From Paenibacillus sp. RC334 (GTDB taxonomy: Bacteria > Bacillota > Bacilli > Paenibacillales > Paenibacillaceae): DNA of 64,000 bases. Made by a program: the position numbers and the translations under genes. The stretch lies in NCBI RefSeq assembly GCF_030034735.1, contig NZ_CP125370.1, positions 3,224,001 through 3,288,000 of the forward strand. The letters are read 5' to 3'. The stretch's first letter is position 1; each line of letters opens with the position of its first letter. A model generated the notes under the pieces. That model searched no databases, was not told where the DNA came from, and saw only the letters and a program-made list of their open reading frames with translations. Below, piece after piece: positions 44,733 through 53,128 of this stretch.

Positions 44733-45176
44733 TTACACCCAGGTCGCCACACTTTTTTCATACCGAACGGTTTCCTCCGGCGTGAAAAAATTCGCAATCT
44801 CGCGCTCCGCGCTCTCCGGTGAATCTGAACCGTGAATGAGGTTAAACGGTGTATGTGCAGCAAAGTCTCCCCGGATTGTGCCCGGAAGAGCCTCTGTCAC
44901 TTGTGTTTTACCAATCAGCAGGCGGGACAGGGTAACGATGTTATCCCCTTCCCAAACCATGGCGAATACAGGGCCAGAAGTGATAAAGCCTACAAGCTCT
45001 TCAAAAAAGGGCTTGCCCACATGCTCCGCATAATGCCGTTCCGCCTGTTCTCTAGATACCTGCACAAGTTTACCAGCCGTCATTTTGAAGCCTTTGTCTT
45101 CCAGACGACTAATAATACGTCCAATTAGTCCGCGTTGTACTCCATCCGGTTTAACCATCAAAAACGTACGATCCAT
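44733..45176 (-). CDS. ndk: Nucleoside diphosphate kinase
   Basis: Balances NTP pools by phosphate transfer through a histidine. [39 protein letters not shown] and the active site [16 protein letters not shown] (His about 115) are present. 147 residues. Confidence 0.97.
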   Translation of the reverse strand: MDRTFLMVKPDGVQRGLIGRIISRLEDKGFKMTAGKLVQVSREQAERHYAEHVGKPFFEELVGFITSGPVFAMVWEGDNIVTLSRLLIGKTQVTEALPGTIRGDFAAHTPFNLIHGSDSPESAEREIANFFTPEETVRYEKSVATWV

Positions 45177-45286
45177 CGACTCACTCCCAATCCAATCTAA
45201 TGTATTTATACAGTACTAATCTGTATTATAACAGAAAGCTTGGAAACGGTTAAAGTATTTTGTCACAGCAGTTCCAAAACACAACT

Positions 45287-46261
45287 TTAGTAGGAGCGGC
45301 GGGTAACAAAATGAGCAATATCGCGCAGCGTCTTTTTCGTTTTGACATCTGGCAGTAAGTCCAGCGCGTGTAGCGCTTTTTTTATATATCGGTCGGCGAG
45401 AATTTCTGCTTTAGCGATTCCTTCACTTTTTTTAATCATATCCACCGCTTTGCGAGCATCTCCCTGCCCGTCCCCAGCCTGAATACGACCGATTTCAGCC
45501 AATAGATCGTCACGCAGCTCAGGCTGTCCTAGCGCATAAATAACCGGAAGCGTAATATTCCCCTGCCTCATATCACTGCCCGGCGGCTTGCCAATCTTTT
45601 TTTCCGTGCCACACAGATCGAGCAAATCATCCTGAATTTGAAAAGCCATACCTACATTGTAGCCATAGGTATACAAGAGAGAATTTACTCTTTCCCTCGC
45701 ACCCGCAGCCATAGCTCCCAATTGGCAGCTGACCGCAATCAACAATGCCGTTTTGCGACGTATGCGAAGCAAGTAATTACGTACACTCTGATCCACATTA
45801 AAAAAATCGCGGATTTGTTCCATTTCACCGATGGACATTTGCACCAGCGCCTTGGACAGCACCCGATGAATGTCCGGATTCGGCAGGCCCGCGACTATCG
45901 AAAGCGCACGCGCATATATGTAGTCTCCGGTGTACATGGCCACCCGATTGTCCCATTTGGACTTCACAGTTGGCTGGCCGCGCCTCATCTCCGCATCGTC
46001 AATCACATCATCGTGAACAAGGGAAGCAGAATGAATCAGTTCCAGCGGTACCGCTATGCGTTTGAGCTTGTCCAGATCGTATTCCCCAAACTTGCCTCCC
46101 AGCAGTACAAATACCGGCCGCAAACGCTTGCCTCCCGCTTTGAGCAGATGAAGCGACGTATCATTAATCAACGGCTCTGTGCTGTCGATGCTGCGGTACA
46201 GCTCTTCTTCTATGAAGTTCATATCCTTCTTTAATAAACCGAACAAATCCAATCGTTTCAT
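45287..46261 (-). CDS. hepT: Heptaprenyl diphosphate synthase component II
   Basis: Catalytic trans-prenyltransferase subunit making the menaquinone side chain with component I (HepS, 49346-50215). GGKRLRPVFVLLGG, first Asp-rich motif LVHDDVIDDAEMRRG, and second AFQIQDDLLDL. 324 residues. The start overlaps the mqnA stop by ATGA. Confidence 0.93.
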   Translation of the reverse strand: MKRLDLFGLLKKDMNFIEEELYRSIDSTEPLINDTSLHLLKAGGKRLRPVFVLLGGKFGEYDLDKLKRIAVPLELIHSASLVHDDVIDDAEMRRGQPTVKSKWDNRVAMYTGDYIYARALSIVAGLPNPDIHRVLSKALVQMSIGEMEQIRDFFNVDQSVRNYLLRIRRKTALLIAVSCQLGAMAAGARERVNSLLYTYGYNVGMAFQIQDDLLDLCGTEKKIGKPPGSDMRQGNITLPVIYALGQPELRDDLLAEIGRIQAGDGQGDARKAVDMIKKSEGIAKAEILADRYIKKALHALDLLPDVKTKKTLRDIAHFVTRRSY

Positions 46262-47124
46262 TCTTTCACCCGTGTCAGCGTATTGTCACTCCAGAGAAGC
46301 GGCTTCACTCGTCGGTCAAGCAGCCCCAGTTCATGCGCATACTGAAAATAAAGCTCTAAACCCTTTTGTTCCTTCTCTCCAAAATCATAACACAGATTAG
46401 TAAAGTAGCGCTCCCAATAATCCCGCAGGCCTCCAATTTCCTTGCAGGCTTCGGAAATAACAGACGTCAGATCAGACAGGCTGCGCTGCTTGCTTGCACG
46501 AAATGCATTCGCTACTTCAGTCACCGCATCAGGATTCTGTGTAGCAAAAACACGGCGTACTGCCCATACGGCAAAGGTCATACTGTACCCCGTCCAGCGT
46601 TTCCACTCTTCTCCGAGGTCCGTAACGTACAGACCATCACGCCGCCAAGATGCCTTGATCGCGTGATCTCCAATCAACAGCCCCGCATCCGCCTGCTCCA
46701 GCATCAAATCCAAATCCGGCTCGCAGTCGAAATAGGAAGGTTGGCCTTCCCATGCCTTCTGCATCAAAATTTTCAACAAATTCACGGATGTAGCAGACGT
46801 ATTCGTCAACGCAATTGTTCCGTTTTTAATCTCATCCAGCGGCTTGCGTGAGAACAGCAAAATGGATTGCACAGGACCGTCTGCGCTGACAGACAGATCC
46901 GGCAACAGCAGCATATCCTCGGCACCGGATGCATAAGCAAAGGAGGACATCGCGCTGATGTCCAGATTTCCTTTCAGCATACTGCGGTTCAATTCAGCCG
47001 GGACTCTGGAAACCAGCTCCGCCGGATGGAGGAGGTGTGAAGGATTAAAATAATGAAAAATGGGCCAAGCATTTGTATATTTAATTTTTCCGATTGTGAT
47101 TGTCTTGGTGTCCGGTGTCGGCAT
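46258..47124 (-). CDS. mqnA: Menaquinone biosynthesis enzyme MqnA/MqnD family (chorismate dehydratase)
   Basis: First step of the futalosine menaquinone route (chorismate to 3-enolpyruvylbenzoate) if MqnA. 288 residues with a periplasmic-binding-like fold: ITIGKIKYTNAWPIFHYF near the N-terminus, DISAMSSFAYASGAEDML, ALTNTSATSVNLLKIL, and DAGLLIGDHAIKA. The start follows GATGGGGGG and overlaps ubiX by 44 nt. The presence of UbiA- and UbiX-like genes alongside supports the futalosine pathway over the classical men pathway. MqnB, MqnC and MqnE are not in the window. Confidence 0.88.
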   Translation of the reverse strand: MPTPDTKTITIGKIKYTNAWPIFHYFNPSHLLHPAELVSRVPAELNRSMLKGNLDISAMSSFAYASGAEDMLLLPDLSVSADGPVQSILLFSRKPLDEIKNGTIALTNTSATSVNLLKILMQKAWEGQPSYFDCEPDLDLMLEQADAGLLIGDHAIKASWRRDGLYVTDLGEEWKRWTGYSMTFAVWAVRRVFATQNPDAVTEVANAFRASKQRSLSDLTSVISEACKEIGGLRDYWERYFTNLCYDFGEKEQKGLELYFQYAHELGLLDRRVKPLLWSDNTLTRVKE

Positions 47125-47743
47125 CGGAATCCCCCCATCTCGTAAACAGTTGATGTTCGATACGCAAGCTGTCCAATACTTTGCCTACGAGGAACAGTAC
47201 GATATCATCCAGCGTCTTCGGATGAAAGTAAAAAGCCGGCATAGCAGGAATCATTTTGACCCCGAGCCTTGCAAGCTTAAGCATATTTTCCAAATGAATA
47301 GCATGCAGCGGCGTCTCACGCGGCACTAGAATTAGTGGACGGCCTTCCTTCAACATCACGTCTGCTGCACGCGCCATGAGATTATCGGACGAGCCATGCG
47401 CCACTGCAGACAATGTTCCCATCGAGCAGGGCATGATAACCATCGCGTCCACCAAATAAGAGCCACTCGCAATCGAAGCGCCAATATCCGTGAACGGATG
47501 GTATACAAGAGAACCGGGACGGCCTCCGAATTTGTCATTCAGAGCCCCTTCCCGGTCAGTCACGTTCCAGCCTGATTCCTCTTTGAGTACCCGCCAGCCA
47601 GCATTGGAAACAATCAGGTGAACTGTGTATTGCAAATCCAGCAGTATCTCTACCAGCCGTATCCCATAAATGCTTCCGCTCGCGCCTGTAATGCCAATAA
47701 CGATTCGTTTGCCTTGATGGTTGCTCACCTGATTATGATTCAT
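47081..47743 (-). CDS. ubiX: UbiX-family flavin prenyltransferase
   Basis: Makes prenylated FMN, the cofactor of a UbiD-type decarboxylase. VIGITGASGSIYGIRLVE is at residue 13, followed by GSYLVDAMVIMPCSMGTLSAVAHG and LILVPRETPLHAIHLENML. 220 residues. Coupled to ubiA (ATGA). In futalosine clusters UbiX/UbiD homologues catalyse the late ring decarboxylation; no ubiD gene is visible here. Confidence 0.92.
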   Translation of the reverse strand: MNHNQVSNHQGKRIVIGITGASGSIYGIRLVEILLDLQYTVHLIVSNAGWRVLKEESGWNVTDREGALNDKFGGRPGSLVYHPFTDIGASIASGSYLVDAMVIMPCSMGTLSAVAHGSSDNLMARAADVMLKEGRPLILVPRETPLHAIHLENMLKLARLGVKMIPAMPAFYFHPKTLDDIVLFLVGKVLDSLRIEHQLFTRWGDSDADTGHQDNHNRKN

Positions 47744-48615
47744 AAGTATTGACGCACCACCAAATCAACCAGTGTAAAAGCAAATACGACAATGCTAAGC
47801 ACACTGTTCATCGTAAAGAACGCTGTCTGCAAACGACTCAGGTCCTTCGGAGTTACGATATAATGCTGATAAAATAACATCATATAAGAAATAATCATGC
47901 CCGCCAGATACCACCAGCTTAAATCAGCAATAAAGAACATCACAATAAACCCGATCGCCGTAATCACATGAAATGCACGAGCAATTTTAAGCGCACCTGC
48001 TATACCAAAACGGGCAGGAATGGAGTAAACCCCCTCGTTCTGGTCAAAATCAATATCCTGACAAGCATAAATAATATCAAAGCCAGCCGTCCAGAATGCA
48101 ACAGTGAGATAAAAAACAATAGCCGTCATATCTATTTGCCCAGTCACAGCTACCCAGCTACCCAGTGGCGCCAAGCCAATCGTCAAGCCAAGCACAATAT
48201 GGCAGAGCCAGGTGAAACGTTTGGTATAGGAATAAAAAACAAGCATAAAAAAGGCCAGTGGAAACAGCTTGAACGCCAGTGCACTTAAATTGAACGATGC
48301 CCAAAATAGTAGCGCCAAGCTAACAATAATAAAAAGAACCACTTCGCTGGACTTGAGCAGCCCCGCCGGGATGGCACGTCCTGCCGTACGCGGATTTTTC
48401 CCATCAATAACACGGTCGATCATACGATTGAAACCGAAAGCCGCGCTACGTGCGCCGACCATAGCCAGCAAGATCCATCCGATCTGTGACCACGAAGGAA
48501 GCGTGCCTGTCACGACAACTGACCCCAATACAGCCCCCATAAATGCAAATGGGAGCGCAAATAACGTATGTTCAATTTTAATCATTTCCAAAAAAATAGC
48601 AATTTTCTTAAACAT
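47740..48615 (-). CDS. UbiA-like prenyltransferase (menaquinone, MqnP type)
   Basis: Membrane prenyltransferase of 291 residues with about eight helices. The start MFKKIAIFLEMIKIEHTLF (48615) is behind AAGGAGAG. The first Asp motif GFNRMIDRVIDGKNPRT and the second DIIYACQDIDFDQNEG are present. Expected to attach the heptaprenyl chain to the naphthoate ring. It overlaps menG by 8 nt. 'UbiA' naming refers to family, not to ubiquinone. Confidence 0.9.
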   Translation of the reverse strand: MFKKIAIFLEMIKIEHTLFALPFAFMGAVLGSVVVTGTLPSWSQIGWILLAMVGARSAAFGFNRMIDRVIDGKNPRTAGRAIPAGLLKSSEVVLFIIVSLALLFWASFNLSALAFKLFPLAFFMLVFYSYTKRFTWLCHIVLGLTIGLAPLGSWVAVTGQIDMTAIVFYLTVAFWTAGFDIIYACQDIDFDQNEGVYSIPARFGIAGALKIARAFHVITAIGFIVMFFIADLSWWYLAGMIISYMMLFYQHYIVTPKDLSRLQTAFFTMNSVLSIVVFAFTLVDLVVRQYL

Positions 48616-49336
48616 GCTGACTCTCCTTGATTCCAATATGCAATGCCGCAATGCCTCCAGTGAGAGAATGAGCCTGTACATCCTTTAATCCGACTTCACG
48701 GAAGATGCCAGCCAGCTCATCCCTTCCCGGAAAAAGCGCCAACGAATCAGGGAGCCATTTGTATTGCTCATAACGTTTGGCGAACAATTTGCCGAGCATG
48801 GGCAAGATGTGTTTAAAGTATGCATAGTAAATTCCCTTGAACGGCTGCCATGTAGGCTTGGATAGTTCCAGACATACGACCTGCCCGCCAGGTTTGACGA
48901 CACGCTGCATTTCCTGTAATACGCGGCGCAAATCAGGCACATTACGCAGACCAAAGCCAATCGTTGCGTAGTCAAAAGAATTGTCTTCAAAAGGCAGCTC
49001 CATCGCGTTGCCCTGAACAAGCTTGATCTGCTTTTCACGGGCTTCTGATGTAATCTTGCGCTCGCCTACATTCAGCATGTTCTGGCTAAAATCCAGTCCT
49101 ACGATGTGACCACTTTCACTTGCACGCGCCATCGCGAGCGTCCAGTCACACGTACCACAGCAAAGGTCGATTGCCGTATCCCCGTGGTGCATGTTCATTT
49201 TTTTCATCGTAAATTTACGCCAAGCCTTATGTCTGCGAAAGCTCAGTATATCGTTCATCAAATCGTATTTACCCGCGATGCTTTCAAACACGCCATGAAC
49301 GAATTGCTCTTTCGGCTTGGTGTCGCTTGATCCCAT
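48608..49336 (-). CDS. menG: Demethylmenaquinone methyltransferase
   Basis: Last step of menaquinone synthesis, C-methylation of demethylmenaquinone with SAM (MenG/UbiE). FESIAGKYDLMNDILSFRRHKAWR, AIDLCCGTCDWTLAMARA, VGLDFSQNMLNVG, DYATIGFGLRNVPD and PGGQVVCLELSKP are family motifs. The ATG at 49336 behind TTAGGTG or the GTG at 49345 are both possible. About 242 residues. Confidence 0.94.
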   Translation of the reverse strand: MGSSDTKPKEQFVHGVFESIAGKYDLMNDILSFRRHKAWRKFTMKKMNMHHGDTAIDLCCGTCDWTLAMARASESGHIVGLDFSQNMLNVGERKITSEAREKQIKLVQGNAMELPFEDNSFDYATIGFGLRNVPDLRRVLQEMQRVVKPGGQVVCLELSKPTWQPFKGIYYAYFKHILPMLGKLFAKRYEQYKWLPDSLALFPGRDELAGIFREVGLKDVQAHSLTGGIAALHIGIKESQHV

Positions 49337-49345
49337 GACGTTCAC

Positions 49346-50215
49346 CTAACCTTCCCTCACAACCGGGTGTGGACTATTCAGCAGCTTCAGGAAAGGCTCC
49401 AGCATGCGTTCGAATTCCTCGATCCCCGTATTTTGATCATCTGACAGGATCTGCCGGATGTGTGTAACAGTCGTCTGGAGTTTGTTCAGTATCGCGTCCT
49501 CGGCTTTGTACTTCAGAACAAGCTTGTACCATACATCAGTGTCTGAACCACTCTCAGACAGCAGTTCCCGTTCGTTCTGGTCAGCATTACTATAAACATG
49601 CCAGAACATATATCCGAAACGGGACTTGTCCGATTCTGTACGCTTGTGCCATTCCTCTGCCAGCGTATCACAGAGGGCAAATTCGTTGAGAAGCGGCTCC
49701 CAGACTTCCCGATCCTGCTCTGCCACAAGGGAAGTAAAGGATAGAAAAAGCTCCTTTTTAAAACGAACCACCTGAGTTAAATACTGTGCCGCATTCAGAC
49801 GGAGATGCTTCATCTCCCAATACAGGCTCATTTTACCAGCGTTTACTTCACATACAGCATCACTCAGCTTCGAAATGGTCGTGATGTGGCCTGCCAGTGC
49901 AAGCAGCTGATAAAAGCGGCTGCTAAAATAGTCCCCGGCCAACACTTTCAACTGTCTGGAACGCATTTCCTCCGGACTTCGTATACCGGATAAAGTATCA
50001 ATCATATCATGCGTATCCAGCCCCATCTGCAAAAGCGAGGTGACCAATGCGTATAGCTCTTCCTCGCTGGCATGTAGCTCCTGCGCATTCCGGTTCAAAA
50101 ACATAAACAACAGGCGGGTACGACTGTCAGGAAAAGCCGGCATTTCCGTATGTTGTTGAATCATGTCGTATTCCACATATTTCCTTGCTAATTGGGGTAC
50201 GCGATACGGTTTCAT
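49346..50215 (-). CDS. hepS: Heptaprenyl diphosphate synthase component I
   Basis: Non-catalytic subunit that sets product length with HepT. Family features: ARKYVEYDMIQQHTEMP, LVTSLLQMGLDTHDMID and VLAGDYFSSRFYQLLALAG. The start MKPYRVPQ at 50215 is behind GGAGG. 289 residues. The order hbs-mtrB-hepS-menG-hepT agrees with B. subtilis. Confidence 0.88.
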   Translation of the reverse strand: MKPYRVPQLARKYVEYDMIQQHTEMPAFPDSRTRLLFMFLNRNAQELHASEEELYALVTSLLQMGLDTHDMIDTLSGIRSPEEMRSRQLKVLAGDYFSSRFYQLLALAGHITTISKLSDAVCEVNAGKMSLYWEMKHLRLNAAQYLTQVVRFKKELFLSFTSLVAEQDREVWEPLLNEFALCDTLAEEWHKRTESDKSRFGYMFWHVYSNADQNERELLSESGSDTDVWYKLVLKYKAEDAILNKLQTTVTHIRQILSDDQNTGIEEFERMLEPFLKLLNSPHPVVREG

Positions 50216-50331
50216 CCTAAGCCTCCGAGCCATGACTTTCTGGTGTACTCAAATAATTGCAATGCCTTATATTATATCACAATTTAAAATGATTCGCGAC
50301 TAAAGTACTGTAGGTCCAACGACAGAAACAT

Positions 50332-50883
50332 CTAATCTGTATATACACCGTTAAACCTGCTTTGCCACATTGGAGTTACCGTAATACGGAAGCGGGCTTT
50401 CAGTTCCTCCGGCAAGTCCGCACCTTCCCGGCTTCTCAGCTGATCCAGTGCTTCAATCGTCCATTCGTTCCGGCGTATATCGGATGCCAGCAGAAGACGC
50501 CGTTCTCCTGACCATTCGTCCTGCGTCACTACCCGAAGCAGTAATTGCCGTACGTTCGTTGTTCCATAAAAACTAAAGGCGGCAATCTCCGCCATATTTT
50601 GATAGATTTCAAGCGGGGCGGTTTCTTCCTTGGAAAGCTTTACATCCAGAGTCAGGACTGAATGTTCCCAGCTTACGCTGGCAATTGGTGTCGTCAAAGA
50701 AAGCTCCTTCAGCGTATCCACCAGATTGTCATCGGTCAGCAGCACCCGCTGCTGCGACGATATCGTCGCCTGTGTCTCACGAACAGCTGCGGTTCCCGAA
50801 TCCAGCGCCTGTAAGGATGGTAGCAGTACAGCAGCAGCGGTGGTTATGAGAATCGAGCCGCATAGCACAATCCAAGGTTTCAT
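50332..50883 (-). CDS. Membrane-anchored protein of unknown function
   Basis: 183 residues. PWIVLCGSILITTAAAVLLP is an N-terminal anchor or signal. The remaining 160 residues look like an extracytoplasmic alpha/beta domain (ASVSWEHSVLTLDVKLSKEE, RQLLLRVVTQDEWSGERRLLLA). The segment LVDTLKELSLTTPI precedes the first strand. No family recognised. It lies between mtrB and hepS, where B. subtilis has nothing equivalent. Confidence 0.7.
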   Translation of the reverse strand: MKPWIVLCGSILITTAAAVLLPSLQALDSGTAAVRETQATISSQQRVLLTDDNLVDTLKELSLTTPIASVSWEHSVLTLDVKLSKEETAPLEIYQNMAEIAAFSFYGTTNVRQLLLRVVTQDEWSGERRLLLASDIRRNEWTIEALDQLRSREGADLPEELKARFRITVTPMWQSRFNGVYTD

Positions 50884-50952
50884 CAGAGCCTCCCCTGACC
50901 CCTACCCTGTTATGGGTTTGCTACGGTAAAGGTCCTCACTCTCATTGTACAA

Positions 50953-50977
50953 CAAAAAAAAGCAGGCTATGCCTGCA
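50953..50977 (-). terminator. Terminator after mtrB
   Basis: GCAGGC-ATA-GCCTGC (50962-50976) followed on the minus strand by eight T. It ends the mtrB message directly after the restored stop codon at 50980. Confidence 0.85.
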
Positions 50978-50979
50978 TT

Positions 50980-51217
50980 TTAATCCTCTGTATCCACGAC
51001 CCCGTGCTTGGTCATCACAACGGCCTTGCCGCGAATTTTAATAGCAGAGGTATGATCGGTAAATTGGACGATCAGCACCTCACCCTTGTCCAATTTTTTC
51101 TGAATGATGCAGGCGTGTATCCTGGCCTCTTGTTAAACCAAAAACCTGACATCCGTTGCTTTTTGCTTTAATCACAACGTACTCATTACTACCCGTCACG
51201 TTATCTTCCATATCCAT
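50980..51217 (-). pseudogene. mtrB: trp RNA-binding attenuation protein TRAP, frameshifted
   Basis: TRAP is an 11-mer that binds tryptophan and NAG-triplet RNA to shut down trp genes. The N-terminal part reads [20 protein letters not shown] then [10 protein letters not shown], closely resembling B. subtilis MtrB (VVIKA..GV.VIGLTRG.DT..HHSEK). It then stops early (IGQG, stop at 51080). One base fewer in the run of six T at 51094-51099 (plus strand) restores [20 protein letters not shown] and [11 protein letters not shown] to a stop at 50980, about 78 residues, the normal size. The start is behind CAGGGGGGAA. It lies between hbs and hepS as in Bacillus. Either TRAP is lost or the extra base is a sequencing error. 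Confidence 0.88.
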
Positions 51218-51367
51218 TTCCCCCCTGAGAGCCGAAGCTATACTTTTTATGATGGAGATTCGAGCTTGTTTTGTCAACCATATGCTTCGGCGCTAACTGC
51301 AACAATTGCTGCGTCCCGAGCCATACTATCTATGCAGCCCCATCTGCTAACGAAAGGAGCGAATTGG

Positions 51368-51541
51368 ATGAAAAACTATCGTCCCGCTAATCTGAGTCCT
51401 GCCCAAGTAGAGCGGCTTCAGCAGCTGGAGCATGAATTTGCCGAGCTGACGGGTGAACCATTGGTGCTGATCGCCTATGCCTCACGGGATGACAGAAGCG
51501 CTTCCCCTTCTTCGTCCCGCATCGCATCTGCTACGGAATAA
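51368..51541 (+). CDS. Small protein of unknown function
   Basis: 57 residues beginning MKNYRPANLSPAQVERLQQL, behind a good AAAGGAG site on the plus strand, with HEFAELTGEPLVLIAYASRD in the middle and a low-complexity Ser-rich end. Helical N-terminal half. It stands opposite to its neighbours between mtrB and hbs, where B. subtilis has folE (mtrA). Supported by the ribosome site and codon-like pattern only. Confidence 0.6.
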   Translation: MKNYRPANLSPAQVERLQQLEHEFAELTGEPLVLIAYASRDDRSASPSSSRIASATE

Positions 51542-51551
51542 CAGGACAAAA

Positions 51552-51580
51552 AGAAAAGGCCGTGAATCAAATTCACGGTC
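51552..51580. terminator. Bidirectional terminator between hbs and the small gene
   Basis: GGCCGTGAAT/ATTCACGGTC (51558-51567 with 51571-51580), loop of 3, one G-U pair; the minus strand continues TTTTCTTTTT and the plus strand TTTCC. Confidence 0.85.
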
Positions 51581-51611
51581 TTTCCAGCGCAATGGGAATA
51601 TGTAAGAAATC

Positions 51612-51884
51612 TTATTTAATTCCGTCCTTGAGCGCTTTACCCGGTTTAAATGCCGGAATTTTGCTCGCAGGGATTTCGATTTCTTCTCCTGTTTGCGGGT
51701 TACGTCCTTTACGTGCAGAACGTTCACGAACCTCAAAGTTCCCGAAACCTACCAGTTGCACCTTGTCTCCGTTTTGCAGCGCTCCGGAGATCGCTTCGAA
51801 TACAGCGTCAACGGCTTTAGTTACGTCCTTTTTGGACAATTCAGTGCTTTCGGAAACCTGATTGATCAAATCCGTTTTATTCAT
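51612..51884 (-). CDS. hbs: HU-type DNA-binding protein
   Basis: Dimeric histone-like nucleoid protein that bends DNA. The start [13 protein letters not shown] (51884) is behind [28 protein letters not shown] and [27 protein letters not shown] contain the DNA-binding arm with the Pro that intercalates. 90 residues. The 257 nt upstream (51885-52141) are AT-rich and probably hold its promoters; I could not fix one. Confidence 0.97.
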   Translation of the reverse strand: MNKTDLINQVSESTELSKKDVTKAVDAVFEAISGALQNGDKVQLVGFGNFEVRERSARKGRNPQTGEEIEIPASKIPAFKPGKALKDGIK

Positions 51885-52141
51885 AATATTCACCTCCCAA
51901 TTCAAGTGTAGTCCAGCATTAAGGTTATCGGCGTTGTAGAACCGATATAAAGTCGCCTGTATAAAATAACCCGGGCGGCATATGCCTTCCATAATGTTAT
52001 CATCTGTTTCCGTTTCGCCGTTAAATATACATAGAATATACCTAACCTCCGCAATATAGAGACAATATCGCCGAAACTGGCGTTTTATGGCACCCTTCTT
52101 GCGTGGAACAAGGTTTATAGTAATACAGTCCACAGACAATT

Positions 52142-53128
52142 TCAAGTACGGCGACGGTTTAGCACATAAAAAGTGATGGCCAGCGCGAGCACCAGCACAA
52201 CTCCCTTGACGATATCATGAGCAAAATACTGCACGTTCATCATCGTCAGACCGTTCACCAATACCCCGATCAAAACCGCACCGATAAACGTGCCAATGAC
52301 ATTCGGTTTACCCGCTCCAAAGACCGAAAAGCCGACAAAAACCGCAGCTACCGCTTCCATCAGCAAGGGAGATCCTGCATCAATTTGGCCCGATCCTACT
52401 CGCGAAGCATACAAAATACCAGCAATGGCCGCAAATACGCCTGAAGCGACATAGGCCAGTGTGCGGACTTTTTTTACCCGTATGCCTGACAGACGAGCTG
52501 CTTCCTCATTTCCTCCGGTCACATACATTTGACGCCCATGCTTGGTGTAGGTTAAGAAAATATGCACTGCCGCTACCGCTAGCAGCAGCAAAATAACCGA
52601 AATCGGGATACCCAGCCATTTGCCTTGTCCCAAAATAAGAAAAGCAGGAGATATCTCTCCTGGCGCCTTGCTGCCATCAGGAAACTGCATATGATTATAG
52701 ATGGTGTAGCCTTGAGCGTACGTTTTATGAATCCCGCTTACAATATACATCATCGCAAGGGTTGCCAGCAAATCGGGAATACGAAGCTTAACGATCAACA
52801 ATGAGTTAAATAGTCCCACCACCGCACCGACAACCAAAGATACAATAATGACCACCGCAACAGGCTGTTCATACCAGACCATCAACGAAGCTGAAACAAT
52901 AGTGGTCAGAGACACCGTAGCTCCCACCGAAAGATCAAAACCGTCCACGATGAGAGACAACGTCACACCAATTGCGACGAAAGTCACAATCGCAATTGAG
53001 CCAAGAATATCCATCAAATTATCATACGTCCAGAAATAGGGCAATGTGGCTGAAAAAAACGCCAGCACACCCATAATTACGACTACAGCCCCATAACGAA
53101 AGGAGACGTTTAACCATTTTTCCTTCAT
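52142..53128 (-). CDS. Sugar ABC transporter permease (RbsC family)
   Basis: 328-residue inner-membrane permease with about ten helices. [22 protein letters not shown] and [18 protein letters not shown] (the EAA-like loop contacting the ATPase) are typical of the ribose/galactose branch (BPD_transp_2). The start overlaps the ATPase gene stop (ATGA). The substrate cannot be deduced. Confidence 0.92.
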   Translation of the reverse strand: MKEKWLNVSFRYGAVVVIMGVLAFFSATLPYFWTYDNLMDILGSIAIVTFVAIGVTLSLIVDGFDLSVGATVSLTTIVSASLMVWYEQPVAVVIIVSLVVGAVVGLFNSLLIVKLRIPDLLATLAMMYIVSGIHKTYAQGYTIYNHMQFPDGSKAPGEISPAFLILGQGKWLGIPISVILLLLAVAAVHIFLTYTKHGRQMYVTGGNEEAARLSGIRVKKVRTLAYVASGVFAAIAGILYASRVGSGQIDAGSPLLMEAVAAVFVGFSVFGAGKPNVIGTFIGAVLIGVLVNGLTMMNVQYFAHDIVKGVVLVLALAITFYVLNRRRT

